From an uncultured Chlorobiota bacterium (GTDB taxonomy: Bacteria; Bacteroidota; Kapaibacteriia; OLB7), in assembly GCA_946481475.1 (NCBI GenBank), contig CAMLOB010000031.1:1-13998 (forward strand): a DNA stretch of 13,998 nucleotides. The letters run 5' to 3'. The position numbers and the translations under genes are program-made. Below, in pieces: positions 1 to 7,600 of the stretch; positions within the stretch are counted from its first letter, which is position 1; each line of letters begins with the position of its first letter. The notes under the pieces were generated by a model. That model was not told the DNA's origin. It did not search any database and saw only the letters and a program-made list of their open reading frames with translations.

Positions 1-4
1 GACC

Positions 5-337
5 TCAGCGTCCGGTTCTGGACTTCGCCTTATCGGCAATCCGCTTCGCCCCTTCAACCGCACTCTGGGAAACATCGGTAACCCGCTCCATTCCCTGCCG
101 GGCCAGTTCACCGGTTCGGTCGACCGCCGTCGACAATCCTTTGGCCGCCTCTTCGCTCAGACGCCGGACCTGATATTCCGCCTCACTATAGGCTTTCTTC
201 GCCCCCTTGGCAAATTTCTTGCGACGATACTTGCCGTTTTTCGGATCGAGGAAATACCAGGCGGTTGCCGCTGCACCAAGCAGACCGAGAATGCCGACAA
301 CCTTCCCCCCGTTCCCCTTGTTTGTCTCTCTTCCCAT
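5..337 (-). CDS. YtxH-like small membrane protein
   Basis: A 110-residue protein with a short basic N-terminus, one Gly/Ala-rich membrane segment at about residues 13-30, then DPKNGKYRRKKF at about 31-42, which is the typical junction of YtxH-domain proteins. The rest is a charged, Ala/Glu/Lys-rich helical tail in which small and charged residues alternate, suggesting an amphipathic or coiled helix. The start is ATG with a good Shine-Dalgarno (AGAGGT, about 6 bases upstream), and the stop is TGA at 5-7, so the gene is complete. YtxH-type proteins are widespread, often stress-induced and of unknown biochemical role; the single membrane anchor with a cytoplasmic tail is inferred. It lies about 130 bases downstream of the dehydrogenase on the same strand. 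Family assignment is from the overall pattern, not from catalytic residues. Confidence 0.8.
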   Translation of the reverse strand: MGRETNKGNGGKVVGILGLLGAAATAWYFLDPKNGKYRRKKFAKGAKKAYSEAEYQVRRLSEEAAKGLSTAVDRTGELARQGMERVTDVSQSAVEGAKRIADKAKSRTGR

Positions 338-363
338 AATGCTACCTCTTTTCTACGTGTGAT

Positions 364-375
364 TGAAAATTTTCA
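364..375. promoter_or_regulatory. 12-bp perfect palindrome TGAAAATTTTCA in the YtxH leader
   Basis: The sequence TGAAAATTTTCA is a perfect palindrome 26 bases upstream of the ATG of the YtxH-like gene. Its AT-rich core stands out in a GC-rich window. Position and symmetry fit an operator or the AT-rich part of a promoter; no matching regulator is identified. The rest of the gap 338-468 shows nothing else I can name. Confidence 0.25.
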
Positions 376-468
376 GATGTGCTCCGTACCGGAAGACCTC
401 ATCTACGCCGGGCATCGGCTCGTGTTACGAACGATGGCATCGGCAGAATCGTGTCCGGCAAGCCTCCA

Positions 469-1455
469 TCAGTATCCCCTGATCGGATCGACCGGATTCA
501 GAAGCTCCTTTCCGGCAACGAACCGTTCCAGATTCTCCAGAAAAAGATCGGTTGTTCTGTCTCCAAAGCCGACAAAGCCTCCGGACGAATGAGGGGTAAC
601 GATAACGTTTTCCATCCTCCATAACACGGAGTCCGGCGATAATGGTTCCTCTTCAACCACATCCAGGGCGGCACCGGCAATATCTCCCCGCTGCAATGCC
701 CGGATCAACTCTTCCTGCCGAAGGATCTTCCCCCTGGCAACGTTGATCAGATACGCCGTCTTCTTCATCCGGCTGAAAGCATCGGCACCGAGCAGCCCTT
801 CGGTCTCGGCCGTCAACGGAAGGGCCACGACGACGAAGTCGCTCTCCGCAAGCAGTTCATGAAAGCCCTCTCGGTCATAGAGCCGGTCGACTTCCGGTTC
901 CAACGTTCGACTCCGCTTCATCGCCACAATCCGCATCCCGAACGCCCGGCTTCGCACGGCAATCGCCCGGCCGATCGCTCCATAGCCGAGAATGCCGAGG
1001 GTCATCCCCCGCAACACCCGTCTGTCCGGATGCTCCACCGTCGTGTAGCGATTCCACTCCCGCCGTTCCATCCATCTGATCTGCTTTCCGAGATTCCTGT
1101 TCAGCATTACCAGATAGGCAACCACCTGATCGGCAACCGAATCGGCCATCACGCCGGACGAGTTGGTGAAAAGAAGAGAACGGTCGGCGATGCCCTCCAG
1201 CGCAAAGAGAGCGTTGACCCCGGCCCAGGGGACGTGGATCCACCGCAGCCGTCCGGCCCGATCCCACTGTTCCGGACTCAGGCGTCCTCCAAGAAAGATC
1301 GTCGCCTCATGGATGTGCCGGTCGATCCGCCCGATAATCCCGGCCGCCTCCTCACCCAACGACGACGGGAGGAACGTCCCGCCGAGTTCCCGAACCCGCG
1401 CATCGATGCGCCGGTTGTTTTCATCGCTGAGTTGGTAGCTGCTGAGCAGAAACAT
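469..1455 (-). CDS. D-isomer-specific 2-hydroxyacid dehydrogenase
   Basis: An NAD(P)-dependent D-2-hydroxyacid dehydrogenase of 328 residues, which interconverts a 2-keto acid and its D-2-hydroxy acid in the cytoplasm. The Rossmann motif GYGAIG is at residues 157-162. The catalytic triad of the family is visible: Arg241 in INVARG, Glu270 in the LDVVEEEPL segment and His289 in VTPHSSG. After the second beta strand the sequence reads AMKRS (Lys180, Arg181) where NAD-specific members usually carry an acidic residue, so NADPH preference is inferred. Similarity is closest to the glyoxylate/hydroxypyruvate reductase-like branch; the exact substrate cannot be told. The frame stays open to a TTG at 1485, but that codon lies in the U-tract of a terminator, so I take the ATG at 1455, which starts MFLLSS. 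Neither start has a clear Shine-Dalgarno. Confidence 0.93.
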   Translation of the reverse strand: MFLLSSYQLSDENNRRIDARVRELGGTFLPSSLGEEAAGIIGRIDRHIHEATIFLGGRLSPEQWDRAGRLRWIHVPWAGVNALFALEGIADRSLLFTNSSGVMADSVADQVVAYLVMLNRNLGKQIRWMERREWNRYTTVEHPDRRVLRGMTLGILGYGAIGRAIAVRSRAFGMRIVAMKRSRTLEPEVDRLYDREGFHELLAESDFVVVALPLTAETEGLLGADAFSRMKKTAYLINVARGKILRQEELIRALQRGDIAGAALDVVEEEPLSPDSVLWRMENVIVTPHSSGGFVGFGDRTTDLFLENLERFVAGKELLNPVDPIRGY

Positions 1456-1483
1456 TTGCGGACTGTGGTCTTCAGTGTTGAAC

Positions 1484-1517
1484 AAAAAAAAAGAGATGCA
1501 AAGCTCTGCATCTCTTT
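1484..1517 (-). terminator. Strong intrinsic terminator, minus strand
   Basis: Read on the minus strand, a perfect 11-bp stem (AAAGAGATGCA / TGCATCTCTTT) with a 6-base loop is followed directly by a run of T; the T tract is nine bases long, three of them within the stem. The stem arms are 1507-1517 and 1490-1500. On the plus strand there is no matching T tract, so it acts for minus-strand transcripts. It sits downstream of the small gene at 1650-2063 and only 28 bases before the ATG of the dehydrogenase, so it either ends the upstream transcript or controls read-through into the dehydrogenase. Confidence 0.8.
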
Positions 1518-1649
1518 CTCCAAATCCAACTCTATCAGCTCGGCAATCCGGTCAGGGGGCAGGAAACGCAACGTAGAAAGGCACACCATACACTGAATCT
1601 ACGCGGGCCGTTTCCTGCTCCTTTGTTACCGGAAGCTTGACCGCAATCT

Positions 1650-2063
1650 CTACGCAATCCAGGTAGTCAGTATCGACGCGTTGTTTACAATCGTGGCGGG
1701 ACGACCCGTGCAGGAGGTGTTTTGCACCCACTGCAGTTGACGATTGTCGGCGGTGCTGCCGGTCACAATCAGGTCTCTGTACCGGGCCGGGATGTCGATT
1801 GAGATATTGGAGCCGGAGTAGACCGGCAAAGGGGTTGCTCCCTGCATTCCGGGAAGCCCGTAGGTGGAACCGATCTCCCGAGCAACTGTGCGGGAAACCG
1901 GATACTCCCTCCTGTCCCCCTTCAGTTCCACAAACTGCGATTCCAGCATCGGGCCCGAGTTCGAGAGAAGAAGATGTTCCTCTCCCCTCTCCCGGCTCTC
2001 TGCCGAACCGTTCAAGCCGATAACGACATCGGTCGGCATTGTTAATTTCTCTCTGCTTTTCAT
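1650..2063 (-). CDS. Small protein of unknown function
   Basis: A 137-residue ORF that I do not recognise. Support for it being real: the ATG at 2063 has AGGA six bases upstream, an in-frame stop lies shortly before it, codons are mostly G/C at the third position as in neighbouring genes, and an intrinsic terminator follows on the same strand about 130 bases downstream. An internal ATG (residue 9, MPTDVV) is an alternative start. No signal peptide or membrane helix is visible. The N-terminal third is charged (SRERGEEH, KGDRREY). The C-terminal part has alternating polar/hydrophobic stretches (SGSNISIDIP at 83-92, DLIVTG at 97-102) that suggest beta strands. There is one cysteine, Cys118, in WVQNTSC. 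Part of this pattern recurs in the ORF at 2230-2451. It may also be a remnant of a larger surface protein. Confidence 0.45.
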   Translation of the reverse strand: MKSREKLTMPTDVVIGLNGSAESRERGEEHLLLSNSGPMLESQFVELKGDRREYPVSRTVAREIGSTYGLPGMQGATPLPVYSGSNISIDIPARYRDLIVTGSTADNRQLQWVQNTSCTGRPATIVNNASILTTWIA

Positions 2064-2229
2064 TATTTGTCCTGGAGATCGGGTTTACGTAGTAGTTGTG
2101 CCGAGGAAGCCCGGGCCGGTCGTGAGGCTGCTGTCGCCGCTTGACAACCGGCCCGATCTCCTCTCCTCAGAGAGAGAGGCGGCCAATCGGACGGGCAGAA
2201 CTCTGCTTGCATCACCAACAACGTGTCCG

Positions 2230-2451
2230 TCAGCATGTCGTCCTGCACCAACCGTCGATTTCAAAGCTGCCGTTGATTCCGTCAATAGGAACGGTCTTCT
2301 CTGAGGGAACATCCGAGGCATTGATCGAGACGCTATCGCCGTCGCCGAGTGGCACGGCACTCTCTGTGGCAAGCGTAGTGACGGCCCCTGTTGCACGGGT
2401 AACCGGGCCGACTTGATGTTCCGTCGATCGATCCGCCATCGATGTCGGCAT
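2230..2451 (-). CDS. Possible small ORF or gene remnant, unknown function
   Basis: A 73-residue ORF from an ATG at 2451 (MPTSMADRST) to TGA. No good ribosome site is visible; GGA lies about 12 bases upstream. The composition (Ser, Thr, Gly, Val, Asp) and the absence of membrane segments suggest a beta-rich polypeptide. It ends in GWCRTTC, with cysteines at 69 and 73. DSVSIN at 39-44 followed 24 residues later by Trp68 and T-T-C parallels SNISID, Trp112 and T-S-C in the ORF at 1650-2063. Other frames of the same strand also stay open nearby (to 2518 and down to 2085), so a frameshifted remnant of a longer gene is possible. Confidence 0.25.
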   Translation of the reverse strand: MPTSMADRSTEHQVGPVTRATGAVTTLATESAVPLGDGDSVSINASDVPSEKTVPIDGINGSFEIDGWCRTTC

Positions 2452-2675
2452 TCGAGAATGTCCGTACACACAAACTATCGCCGGAGGCACGCATTACAGA
2501 AAAAAAAGGGGGGGACATTTACGGGACGGATTACTTGCCGTAACTTCCGGTCCCTCCGGAACCACCTTGTTCGGATTTCCCTTTCAGGCAGGCGAACCGA
2601 ATGCGGTGTCGGCTGTTATGAGGTCTCTCCCTGTGTGAACAAGACATCAGGAAGCAACAACTGCAGAAGCTCCCC

Positions 2676-2687
2676 TCCCGTACGGGA
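2676..2687. promoter_or_regulatory. Palindrome TCCCGTACGGGA at the regulator's ribosome site
   Basis: A perfect 12-bp palindrome ends five bases before the ATG at 2693. It contains the only Shine-Dalgarno-like bases for that gene (GGGA). It could be an operator for autoregulation or, in RNA, fold to hide the ribosome site. Function is inferred from position only. Confidence 0.35.
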
Positions 2688-2692
2688 TTCTT

Positions 2693-4645
2693 ATGACAAC
2701 AACAGCAGAACCGCTACAACTTGAAGAACTGATGCGCCTTGTCCGGGGCGTCCGGAGCTTGTCCGGATGTATCCGGGCCGCCCGGATTCTGGAGGAACGG
2801 GATCTCGACCTCGGGGCGGGAGATCGGAAGATTGATCTCCTCTCACAGCTTATCGACAAACTCCATCGCTTCGGAGGGGATCAGCTTGAGCCGACCGATC
2901 CCCTTTCCGCACAACACCGCACCCTCATCCGCAGCTATGCCTCGCTTCTCCTGCTCAGATCCAGCCAGCAGGGTGTCGGCGGCTACAGTCTGGCACAGGC
3001 GGAGCATGATGCGCGCAAGGCGGCCGACCTCGCCTCTGCAATAGAGGACATACCGATGGTGTCGCTCGCGCTGAGCCACCTCGGGAACTGCCTTCTGATC
3101 CTGCAGAAAGTCTCCGAAGCGGTTGATGTGATGGCCAGGAGCGTCGAGATCGAACGGACCTATGGAACCACCGAGAGTCTGGCCCGTTCGCTCTATAATC
3201 TGGCAAGAGGGGCGATCGCAGCGGGTGATTACAAGACATCGAGAGAGAGCGTCGAGGAAGCGCTGGAACTCTATCAAAGTGACCCGGCACTCCCCCCGTA
3301 CGGCAGGGCATTTCTCCTGAGCGTTCGCCAGGACCTGCACGTCCATCACGAGGAATACGGCCAAGCCCTTGCCGACGGTCTTCAGAGTCTTCAGATTCTG
3401 AAGGAGATGAATATCCGTGACCGCCTTCCCTCGGCACATTACCATCTGGTCCGCCTTTATCTCCGCATCAACAACCCTTCAGAGGCGATGTACCATGCGA
3501 TGGAGATTATCCCGGCCGAATGGCGGAAGTCCGCCCCGAACGCCGATCGCGGTTTTCACATCCTGGCAATGGGAGCTATAGAACTGGAACTGAACCACAT
3601 CGACGTCGCCGAACGCTATTATCGCGGCGGCCTCTCTCTTGCCGAAGAGACGGGGCATCGTATCCTGGAGAGTCTCTGCCTCGACGGACTGGCCGCGATC
3701 GAGCAGCGGCGCGGGAAACCCGAAAAAGCCTACGAGATTCTCCTCAGAGCACTGGAGGGGGAGCGTCACCTGCTGAAGCGTGCCGTGATTCTCCGCAGGC
3801 TGACCTCGATCAGTCTGGAACGGAAGGAATTCGACGAGGCAAGAGCGTTCCTGGACCAGGCAATCAGTCTGATCTCCCACCTCCCCGGAGAACATCGTCT
3901 CAAGGAAGTGGCGATTGAGCTGGCGGATGTTCTGTGTGCCGAGGGGAAGGATGCCGAAGCGATTCCGGTTCTGCTGAGCATCGCCGAAGATTCGCAATAC
4001 CGTCTGCGCACCCGGGTGGAAGCGTATCAGCGACTCTATGCAATCCACGAAAGACAGGGGGATGCCGACCGTGCCCTCCACTATCACCGACTCTATCATA
4101 AGACCACCGTCAGGCTGACCGAAGATCTGGCCGAACATCGACTGATCGACTTGCGGTTCAGACAGGAAGGACAGGATTATCAGGCGGAAGCCGAACGCCT
4201 GAGCGAAGCCCGGCAACAGTATGAAAAGGAACTGGAACGGTTGACGCTGGAGATATCCGAACAGGAAGGGAAAATCCGGAATGTCGAGGAGAAGCTTCGC
4301 AAGGCTCTGGGTCTGCTGGCCCGATCCGAGGTCACCGAAGGGAAAACCGTCCTGCAGGATGTCCTCCGCTCGTTGAAGGAAAACTCCTATCCTTCGCTCG
4401 ATCTGCTGGAACAGTTGCGCGCAATCGACAAGGAGTTCTTTTCCCGGCTTGACATTCGCTACCCGAACCTCACTTCAAACCAGAAACGGTTGTGCGGACT
4501 GATTCGGCTGGGACTGAATGCACCGGAGATTGCCGCAATCTTCTACGTCACCCCGGAGACCGTCGCCACGCAACGGAAACGACTTCGTAAGAAACTGGGA
4601 CTGCCGCGCGAAATCACGCTGGAACAGGGGCTGTCGGAACTTTGA
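2693..4645 (+). CDS. TPR-repeat regulator with C-terminal LuxR-type HTH
   Basis: A 650-residue soluble protein with no signal peptide or membrane segment. Residues from about 70 to 480 are helical and repetitive, with tetratricopeptide-like units (for example ALSHLGNCLLILQKVSEAVD and SLYNLARGAIAAGDYKTSRE), which usually bind protein or peptide partners. Residues of roughly 485-545 are rich in Glu, Arg, Gln and Leu in a heptad-like pattern, suggesting a coiled coil for dimerisation. The C-terminus (about 593-640) reads LTSNQKRLCGLIRLGLNAPE followed by IAAIFYVTPETVATQRKRLR, the LuxR/GerE helix-turn-helix form seen in TPR-HTH regulators of Bacteroidota and relatives. No receiver or kinase domain is present, so the TPR part is the likely sensor. 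The ATG at 2693 lacks a strong ribosome site. The gene stands alone on its strand and converges on sprA. Targets are unknown. Confidence 0.85.
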   Translation: MTTTAEPLQLEELMRLVRGVRSLSGCIRAARILEERDLDLGAGDRKIDLLSQLIDKLHRFGGDQLEPTDPLSAQHRTLIRSYASLLLLRSSQQGVGGYSLAQAEHDARKAADLASAIEDIPMVSLALSHLGNCLLILQKVSEAVDVMARSVEIERTYGTTESLARSLYNLARGAIAAGDYKTSRESVEEALELYQSDPALPPYGRAFLLSVRQDLHVHHEEYGQALADGLQSLQILKEMNIRDRLPSAHYHLVRLYLRINNPSEAMYHAMEIIPAEWRKSAPNADRGFHILAMGAIELELNHIDVAERYYRGGLSLAEETGHRILESLCLDGLAAIEQRRGKPEKAYEILLRALEGERHLLKRAVILRRLTSISLERKEFDEARAFLDQAISLISHLPGEHRLKEVAIELADVLCAEGKDAEAIPVLLSIAEDSQYRLRTRVEAYQRLYAIHERQGDADRALHYHRLYHKTTVRLTEDLAEHRLIDLRFRQEGQDYQAEAERLSEARQQYEKELERLTLEISEQEGKIRNVEEKLRKALGLLARSEVTEGKTVLQDVLRSLKENSYPSLDLLEQLRAIDKEFFSRLDIRYPNLTSNQKRLCGLIRLGLNAPEIAAIFYVTPETVATQRKRLRKKLGLPREITLEQGLSEL

Positions 4646-4679
4646 ACGGTTGGTCCGGATCCGGCAGGAATAAAGATCA

Positions 4680-4699
4680 GGGGCAAAGGTTTTTGCCCC
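4680..4699. terminator. Shared hairpin between convergent genes
   Basis: A perfect 8-bp stem, GGGGCAAA (4680-4687) and TTTGCCCC (4692-4699), with a 4-base loop. It lies between the stop of the TPR-HTH gene (4645) and the stop of sprA (4700-4702), directly abutting the latter. Neither strand has a strong T tract after the stem, so it may be a weak bidirectional terminator or a 3'-end stabilising hairpin. Confidence 0.55.
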
Positions 4700-7600
4700 C
4701 TACCGTCCCCCGGAAATCTTCAGACGGATATCGACACCGACCTTCAATGTGCTCCGGCTGATGTCGCGTGATCCTTCCTCATCCGGAATCGTCGCCTCGT
4801 AGCTGACGAATCCTGTGGCGTCGACCGTGCGGGAGACCGTGTAGGTGACGGCCGGACGGAAACGGATGATCGTCGAACCGTCGTTGTTCCCCTCCGGACG
4901 GAAATCGGTCAGATTGAAGCGCTTCGTGCTCTCGCGAATCATGCTGAAGTCGGTCGTGAACTCGATGTCGTTCTTCAGATTCAACCCGAGGAAGCTCAGG
5001 TTCAGTCCCCGCCGCTGATAGCTGAGCTGGAGTCGCATCTCATTCCGCAACGTTTTCGATATCTCCGACCGGGCCGCCGACACCAGCGCAAAATCGGAAG
5101 TGGTATTGTAGTTGAACGATGCGGTGGCCGTCCCCTTCCAGAAGTCCTGATTCCCTGTCACCGTAATGCCGATCAAGGGTTCGAAGCCCCGCTTGACCGT
5201 CTGCGTCTCCGGCACCCGGCCGTCCGTCGTCTCACGGAAATTCCGGTTGTACTCCCCGCGATACTCGTGCGTCAGCGAGGCCCGTGTCGTCCAGCTCTTC
5301 ATGAAGGGGAGGTTCTGCAGTCCGTTCCACTGCAATCTCCAGTTGGCGCGGGGGAAGAAACTCCGCACGCTCTCCGGCAACCAGTTGAAGGCCTCCAGCT
5401 CCTCCTCGAATACCTCCGACAGGACCTCGGTGATCTCCTTGTTATAAGCGGTCAGCGCAAGGTTGTATTCTTCCTGTTCCTGGGGGGTCGCGCCGGGACC
5501 GGGATCGACCGGAGTCGGGATGGCGCTCTTTCTGGCGGCATACTCGTCGACCACTCCCTGAATGTCGTTGTCGAAGAAGATCGGCAGACTCAGATAGGTC
5601 CGCTTCAACTGTCCGGTGGTGAAGTAATCCCGGTAATCGGGGACGCCCACATCGTTGGCGATCACCGTATAGTTCTGGTTGAATCCCCAGCCCGTGTTCC
5701 AGTTCAGCGTCAGCGTCATGCCGGGGAAAAGCTGACGACTGGTATTCGCCGTCAGGTTGTTGTCCTGCGTATAGTTGTCGATCACGTTGATGCCGGGGGC
5801 GCGCAGTCCCCGCTCCACCTCGCTGCCGAACCAGGGGAAGGAGATCGTCCCGTGCGGATAGCGGATCAGACCAAGCTGGTAGGCCGCGCCGGGACCGAAG
5901 CTCGGGGTCTCCGAACGGAAGAGAAGCGAACGTCCCCACAGGTTGGAGATGCCGCCGCCGCCGAGCACGCCCGGATTCTTTGCGGAATTGTTCTGCGTGA
6001 AGTTGACGGTGAACTGATCCCAGTCGAGCAGGGGAGCCTTGATCAGCACCCGCAGAATCGAGTTGAGGACGCTCCGGTCTGCCGAACCGGTATCGGTCGT
6101 CCTTCCTCCTCCCCGTCTTCCCACCGACCGGTCGCCGAAAAGCACCTCGCCGAGAAGCTTGGCCATAATCGTCATGCCGAGCGTCGAACGGGCCTCGTAC
6201 TGCGCCGATTTCGTGAAGCTCCCCTCGCCGATGGTCGGACCAAGCTGGTCGGTCCATGTGTAGTCCACCTTGTAGGTTGCCGTCGGACGGAAGAACTGAT
6301 CGGCGTTCGGAATGAAGGGGATACGCGGACGGGTGTTGAAGTTGAAGGTCTGCTTCATCTGGTTGTCCAGACCGAAGTTGAACAGACGCCCCTCATCGAA
6401 TAGAAGAAGTCCGGCCAGCTCCGATCCGTCCCGCTGTCTCCCGAGATCATCGGTCTCCAGGTGGGTCAGCGAACTCCGGACATCAAGATTATAGTTGATG
6501 GTCGGGTTGATGATTCCTCCCCGGATAATCGGCCAGTCGAAGTTGACCGCACGGGACGCACGGAAATCCCGGACGACCGGCGACGGGTCGGGAAGCTCTC
6601 GCAGTTTTTCGGTGGTCCGCTCACGGTGGAGCGTAAGACTGGTCCCGACGTTCGTCGGCAGGAAGTTGATCTGGAAGTTCTTCCAGAAGTCGAGCACCGG
6701 CACCGAATCGAGCAGACTGGTGAAGGGTTTCACATCGAAGTTCTCCGGAATCCTCGTCCCCCAGGCACCGCGGAAATCCCACTGCCAACGGAATTTCTGT
6801 TCGATCAGCGGCGAGCGCTCGCGGGTCTGATCGTACAGGAATCCGAAGTTGAAGTTGTTGACGATATCGGTCACGATCCAGTTCTCGCCCGGGAACTTCA
6901 GCCGGAAATCGCTGAAGGCCAGAGCGTCCTGCACCACCAGCGTCTCGGTGGAGCGGCGCAGACTGTCGGCACGCCGCTGGGCGACATCCTGCGGCAGACT
7001 CACGTCACCCAGAATCCGCTCGGTCGCCGCCTCCACGTCCACATCCGATTCGGCAATGTAGCGCGGGTTCTCTATCCGCTCGCTATGGCTGTAGGTCAGC
7101 GGAATCGACGATCCCCGTTCCATCGATTCGGGCAGGAACTTCTCCAGGTTCACATTCGAGTTCACCGCCCAGTTCGTCCGCTCCACGCGGTCGCCGAACC
7201 GCTCCTCAAGCCGGTGGAAGTTCGGATTGCGGCGCGATGCGTTGTAGTTGATCGAGGCGAAGTCGGCCAGCTTGGCCGAGGCCGAGACCGTTGCAGCCCA
7301 GTCGGCCCCACCCTGCGCGCCGACCGCCCGGAGTTCGTTCACCCACATCGTCGTGTTCAGCGCCCCCGGCCAGGCGTTGTTGACGACACCGAAGGCGATG
7401 AACTGTACACGGGTCAGCGAAGGGATACCCCGCACCACATAGGTATGCCCCGGCTTGCCGGGGACCGGGAACGTGTTGACTGTGGAGAGATCGGCCCCCT
7501 GCTTGATGGCGGCCAGATCATCGAAGTTGATCTCGTACGCATTCCAGTCTCGAAGCAACGGCACCCGGTATTCGTAGTAGTTCAGCGAATCGAACCCGAA

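Larger units (their letters stand above)
2064..2692. other. Gene-poor stretch with small ORFs and an A8G7 tract
   Basis: No recognisable gene lies between the small ORF ending upstream at 2063 and the regulator start at 2693. Besides the weak ORF at 2230-2451, the minus strand has a 38-codon ORF at 2531-2647 (ATG to TAA) ending in a Gly/Ser-rich tail, GGSGGTGSYGK, without a convincing ribosome site. The plus strand has a homopolymer junction of eight A then seven G at about 2500-2514. Read on the minus strand this is C7T8 after a weak 6-bp inverted repeat (TTACGG/CCGTAA), so a poor terminator is possible. No tRNA, insertion-sequence end or repeat array was seen. Confidence 0.5.

Noticed and set aside
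1278..1589. Minus-strand ORF (MVCLSTLRFLPP...) that runs through the terminator, considered as a leader peptide
   Set aside because: It has no ribosome site and does not stop near the hairpin. It continues into the dehydrogenase in a different frame, so leader-peptide attenuation is not supported.
498..1596. Long open frames overlapping the dehydrogenase on both strands, including a 245-codon plus-strand frame at 859-1596
   Set aside because: The dehydrogenase frame has intact catalytic motifs. The others are low-complexity, Arg/Pro-rich shadows typical of GC-rich DNA.
2531..2647. 38-codon ORF ending in GGSGGTGSYGK, considered as a peptide precursor
   Set aside because: No ribosome site, no modification or export genes nearby, and the length is within chance expectation; noted only in the region entry.
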